Below, piece by piece: positions 4,429 to 6,570 of a DNA stretch of 6,570 bases. Where the stretch lies: NCBI GenBank assembly GCA_030539595.1, contig JAUNXW010000096.1, positions 1 to 6,570 of the forward strand. The letters are read 5' to 3'. Position numbers and translations under genes: made by a program. Source of the DNA: Methanocorpusculum sp. (lineage in GTDB: Archaea; Halobacteriota; Methanomicrobia; Methanomicrobiales; Methanocorpusculaceae). Below the pieces are notes generated by a model. It made no database searches and had not been told where the DNA came from. It saw nothing but the letters and a program-made list of their open reading frames with translations. Each line of letters begins with the position of its first letter. Position 1 is the first letter of the stretch.

Positions 4429-5568
4429 TTGTACGATGTTGTTATTGTCGGCGGAGGACCTGTAGGGTCTTCAGCCGCAAAAATCTGTTCCAAAGCCGGA
4501 CTCAAAACACTCGTTTTAGAAGAACACTCTTCAATCGGTTATCCTGTTCAGTGTGCGGGACTATTATCAAATTCTGCTTTTACTGAGTGTGAGGTTTCTT
4601 CGGATTCGGTTTACAATACTGTGAGCGGTGCAAAAATTATCGGTTCATCAAATTCTATTGAGTTCGACTCGGGCGTTACAAAAGCATATGTTGTCGACCG
4701 CGGACGGCTTGATTTTGAGATTGCCGAAATGGCTGCCGAAAGCGGTGCTGAATACAAACTGAAGACATCGGTTTCAAAAATAAATCCTGAGAAAAAACTA
4801 ATTCATACCCACACAGAAGATATCCCGTATAATCTTCTGATTGCAGCAGACGGCCCGAGAAGTGTATGTGCAAGAAGTATCGGCTCTACTCGTTCCGAAT
4901 TTATTTATTCTGGGATTCAGGCGGAAATTCCGTGTGACGTAAACAAATCTCTCGTTGAACTTTACCCAAATGCTTCTCCCGATTTTTTCGCGTGGATGAT
5001 TCCTCTGTCTGAAAAAAGGGCACGCATAGGTTTATGCGGAACAAAAAATGTTCCCGCGCTGTTTTCACAATTCAAATCAAGGTTCACCGACTCAAATGTT
5101 CATTCGGTTACGGGGACTGTTCCAATCGGTGTTCGCAAAAAAACATTCGGTGACGGGGTTATGCTTTGCGGAGACGCTGCGGGTTTTCCAAAACCTACAT
5201 CGGGCGGCGGAATTTATACGGGAATACGCTCTGCAAGACACGCGTCTGCGGTTGCTGTAAGCGTGTGTGAATCGGGAAATTATTCTGATGAAGCTTTGTC
5301 GGTTTATGAAAATCTCTGGAGGAATGATTTCGGGCGCGAACTTGATACAGGACTTAAAGCTCTCAAGTTAAGACGCGGTTTTACCGAAGCTGATATAGAT
5401 TCGGTTTTGGGCGCGCTCAACAATCCTGATATTATTGAGACTATTATAAATTACGGAGATATGGATAAGCCTTCGACAATTCTTAAAAAACTTATTACGA
5501 GACCTGAAGTAATGGCAAAATTAAGTGCTGTTGGAATTCGAGGATTGTTCAGAAAAGTTATGGGCTGA
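4429..5568 (+). CDS. FAD-dependent geranylgeranyl reductase family protein
   Basis: A 379-residue flavoprotein of the geranylgeranyl reductase family, which in archaea saturates the isoprenoid chains of membrane lipids (digeranylgeranylglycerophospholipid reductase) and sometimes quinone side chains. Seen: the N-terminal beta strand and dinucleotide loop VVIVGGGPVGSSAA (4-17); an acidic end to the second strand, VLEEH (29-33); the family segment YPVQCAGL with Cys42 (38-45); DRGRLD (90-95); AADGPRS (139-145); and the second FAD motif CGDAAGFPKPTSGGGI (247-262). The start is TTG at 4429, placing YDVVIVGGG right at the N-terminus as in relatives. No ATG or GTG lies upstream in frame before a stop inside the tRNA. 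There is no Shine-Dalgarno site and no room for a separate promoter, so it is probably co-transcribed with the tRNA. Which lipid or quinone it reduces cannot be told here. Confidence 0.9.
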   Translation: MYDVVIVGGGPVGSSAAKICSKAGLKTLVLEEHSSIGYPVQCAGLLSNSAFTECEVSSDSVYNTVSGAKIIGSSNSIEFDSGVTKAYVVDRGRLDFEIAEMAAESGAEYKLKTSVSKINPEKKLIHTHTEDIPYNLLIAADGPRSVCARSIGSTRSEFIYSGIQAEIPCDVNKSLVELYPNASPDFFAWMIPLSEKRARIGLCGTKNVPALFSQFKSRFTDSNVHSVTGTVPIGVRKKTFGDGVMLCGDAAGFPKPTSGGGIYTGIRSARHASAVAVSVCESGNYSDEALSVYENLWRNDFGRELDTGLKALKLRRGFTEADIDSVLGALNNPDIIETIINYGDMDKPSTILKKLITRPEVMAKLSAVGIRGLFRKVMG

Positions 5569-5642
5569 ATTTCTGCAAAACGGATGTCATAAATTTCAGA
5601 ACGTCAGAATTATAAGCAAGGTATTTTTACTGATGCGAACCC

Positions 5643-5651
5643 ATTTATAAT
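5643..5651 (+). promoter_or_regulatory. Box A (TATA) promoter of the STAS gene
   Basis: ATTTATAAT is centred about 23 bases upstream of the ATG at 5670, so the expected start site falls at or next to the start codon. With no Shine-Dalgarno sequence present, this predicts a leaderless mRNA. Confidence 0.55.
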
Positions 5652-5669
5652 TAATAGTAGGCTAAAGCC

Positions 5670-5963
5670 ATGAAATTAATAATAAAGAAAAAAGGAAAGG
5701 AACTTATTGCCGAGCCTGAAGATAAAATAGATTCGACAAATGCAGTGGATATCAGAAAAGCAATAGAAGGTGAGCTTGAAGGTGTTTCAATTGTCACTTT
5801 CGACTTTAATAAACTCGATTATATCTCAAGTATGGGAATTGTAGTGATTCTCGCGATTAGAAAGAAATTGGGAAACTACGGTAAAATAAGAATTGTCAAT
5901 GCTTCGGGTATCGTTCGCGAAGTTTTTGAAATGTCCGGTTTTGATGAACTGCTGGTCAACTGA
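5670..5963 (+). CDS. Stand-alone STAS-domain protein (anti-sigma-factor-antagonist-like)
   Basis: A 97-residue protein that is a single STAS domain, the fold of SpoIIAA and RsbV. Seen: an opening beta strand MKLIIKKKGKELIAEPEDKI; DSTNAVDIRKAI (21-32), the usual helix after the 'D-x-x-N' turn; VTFDFNKLDYISSMGIVVIL (42-61); and IRIVNASGIVREVFEMSGFD (73-92). Aligning YISSMG with SpoIIAA FMDSSG puts Ser54 at the phosphorylated serine, with Met55 where SpoIIAA has the second serine. Archaea have no sigma factors, so any partner-switching would act on another target; such proteins in methanogens are poorly understood. No kinase or PP2C phosphatase partner is nearby. It has its own TATA element and is separated from both neighbours, so it is probably monocistronic. 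A ten-base GGCTAAAGCC palindrome directly precedes the ATG. Confidence 0.88.
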   Translation: MKLIIKKKGKELIAEPEDKIDSTNAVDIRKAIEGELEGVSIVTFDFNKLDYISSMGIVVILAIRKKLGNYGKIRIVNASGIVREVFEMSGFDELLVN

Positions 5964-5973
5964 TTTTTTATAC
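5964..5973 (+). promoter_or_regulatory. TATA-like element for hisI, T-run right after the STAS stop
   Basis: TTTTTTATAC begins immediately after the STAS stop codon. As a box A it would place the hisI start site near 5996, about 14 bases before the ATG. The six T residues may also end STAS transcripts, so the element could have both roles. Confidence 0.45.
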
Positions 5974-6010
5974 AAATAACTATTTCTGATAACACCCAAT
6001 ATATTTTAAA

Positions 6011-6388
6011 ATGGAAAATACACTCCCCGCCCTGAAATATGATTCAAACGGACTAATCCCTGTGGTTGTTCAGGATGCAAAAACAAATCAGGTTCTGATG
6101 TTTGCCTACGCAAACGAGGATGCTGTCTTTCTTACAGTTTCAACCGGCTTTGCTCATTATTTTTCGCGGTCAAGGAAAAAGCTCTGGAAGAAAGGTGAGG
6201 AATCAGGTCATCTGCAGAAAATTTCAGAGATATTGGTTGACTGTGACTGTGATACTCTGCTCTACAAAGTTGAGCAGACGGGTTGTGCCTGTCACGAAGG
6301 ATACAGAAGCTGCTTTTTCAGAAATATCAAGGGGGAAACTGTTCTGCCTCTGATAAAAGCGCCCGAAGAGATTTATAAAAGTAAGTGA
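6011..6388 (+). CDS. hisI: Phosphoribosyl-AMP cyclohydrolase (HisI)
   Basis: A complete 125-residue, single-domain HisI, the enzyme that opens the adenine ring of phosphoribosyl-AMP in the third step of histidine biosynthesis. Its length is that of stand-alone archaeal HisI; the pyrophosphohydrolase domain (HisE) is not fused. Signatures: VLMFAYANEDA (28-38), the YFSRSRKKLWKKGEESGHLQ block (50-69), the metal-binding VDCDCDTLLYKVEQ (76-89) with Asp77, Asp79 and Asp81, and GCACHEGYRSCFFR (91-104). Cys78, Cys94 and Cys101 match the family's zinc-binding cysteines. The ATG at 6011 gives the usual N-terminus; no Shine-Dalgarno sequence precedes it. No other his gene is in the window, as is common in archaea with scattered his genes. 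It probably has its own promoter. Confidence 0.96.
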   Translation: MENTLPALKYDSNGLIPVVVQDAKTNQVLMFAYANEDAVFLTVSTGFAHYFSRSRKKLWKKGEESGHLQKISEILVDCDCDTLLYKVEQTGCACHEGYRSCFFRNIKGETVLPLIKAPEEIYKSK

Positions 6389-6392
6389 TTGT

Positions 6393-6406
6393 GCAATAGT
6401 AATTGC
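6393..6406 (+). terminator. Weak hairpin after hisI, possible 3' end
   Basis: GCAAT (6393-6397) and ATTGC (6402-6406) form a five-base-pair stem with an AGTA loop, four bases after the hisI stop. No T-run follows, so as a terminator it is a weak call. Confidence 0.25.
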
Positions 6407-6407
6407 G

Positions 6408-6416
6408 TATATAAAT
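6408..6416 (+). promoter_or_regulatory. TATA-like element downstream of hisI
   Basis: TATATAAAT lies in an otherwise gene-free stretch. A rightward start site would fall near 6438, ahead of the hairpin series at the right edge. What it would transcribe lies beyond, or is not evident in, the window. Confidence 0.35.
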
Positions 6417-6504
6417 TAATCAATGTATAATTGTTGTAAGGTAATTTATGACCTTAGGGTACACAAAATCTCCAAAATATTATCCAACGAATTTTTTAAC
6501 GATT

Positions 6505-6565
6505 CGCAAACATTCTGTTTGCTCGCAAGTCCGGGACTTGCTCAGCTAAAGATGCTAAAGCATCT
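6505..6565. repeat. Three successive hairpins, two as 19-nt tandem units, at the right edge
   Basis: Unit one (6505-6523) and unit two (6524-6542) both have the form CGCAA, nine variable bases, TTGCT. Each folds as a seven-base-pair stem with a three-base loop: GCAAACA/TGTTTGC at 6506-6522 and GCAAGTC/GACTTGC at 6525-6541. The stem bases that differ between the units change together, so pairing is kept. A third stem, AGATGC/GCATCT around TAAA, is at 6550-6565. The rest of 6389-6504 shows no gene beyond one doubtful 33-codon frame. This may be the edge of a dispersed intergenic repeat or of an RNA gene that continues outside the window. Confidence 0.5.
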
Positions 6566-6570
6566 CGCCT

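Noticed and set aside
4374..4586. An open frame starting inside the tRNA-Glu gene
   Set aside because: It begins at an ATG within the tRNA anticodon arm and runs out of frame through the reductase gene, so it is a shadow frame.
6448..6549. A 33-codon frame on the plus strand starting ATGACCTTAGGG
   Set aside because: It has a TATA upstream at a workable distance, but its second half is built from the tandem hairpins, which leave several frames open, and I recognise no protein. It is most likely chance.
6498..6570. An open frame on the minus strand entering from the right edge and ending at a TAA near 6498-6500
   Set aside because: The codons come from the inverted repeats themselves, so openness is not evidence of coding. 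It might be the tail of a gene to the right, but nothing identifies it.

Overview
The window looks like a piece of a methanogenic archaeal chromosome, A+T-rich and with small intergenic spaces. The main reasons are a YcaO of the methanogenesis-marker-1 type paired with TfuA, an archaeal DRG-type GTPase with a TGS domain, an FAD-dependent geranylgeranyl reductase, and a tRNA-Glu of archaeal form without an encoded CCA. Promoters are TATA-like (box A). The order Methanomicrobiales or Methanosarcinales is plausible, but this is inference and I cannot name a genus.

Left half, minus strand. From high to low coordinates: a DRG-family GTPase (4252-3140); a 289-bp leader region with a box A next to a 14-bp palindrome, a possible folded RNA and a short direct repeat; then a tightly overlapping operon ycaO (2850-1636), tfuA (1673-1038) and an E1-like ThiF/MoeB/HesA protein (1041-331). 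Together these three look like most of the machinery that makes the thioglycine of methyl-coenzyme M reductase: the E1-like protein would activate a ThiS-type sulfur carrier, TfuA would release sulfide from it, and YcaO would exchange the amide oxygen for sulfur using ATP. The carrier protein itself is not in the window. Below the operon is the N-terminal part of a Bro-N (phage antirepressor-like) gene, cut by the window edge, with its own strong box A framed by an inverted repeat.

Right half, plus strand. A box A at 4309-4317 could serve both the GTPase and the divergent tRNA-Glu(CTC) at 4350-4422. A geranylgeranyl reductase gene starts with TTG six bases after the tRNA, so the two are probably one transcript. 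A stand-alone STAS-domain protein (5670-5963) and hisI (6011-6388, histidine biosynthesis) follow, each with its own upstream TATA-like element. The last 180 bases hold no convincing gene, but have three successive hairpins at the right edge, two of which are 19-nt tandem units with compensated stem changes.

A general pattern is that genes first in their transcripts lack a Shine-Dalgarno sequence and several appear leaderless or nearly so, while the two internal operon genes (tfuA and the E1-like gene) have one. I see no CRISPR array, transposase or rRNA.
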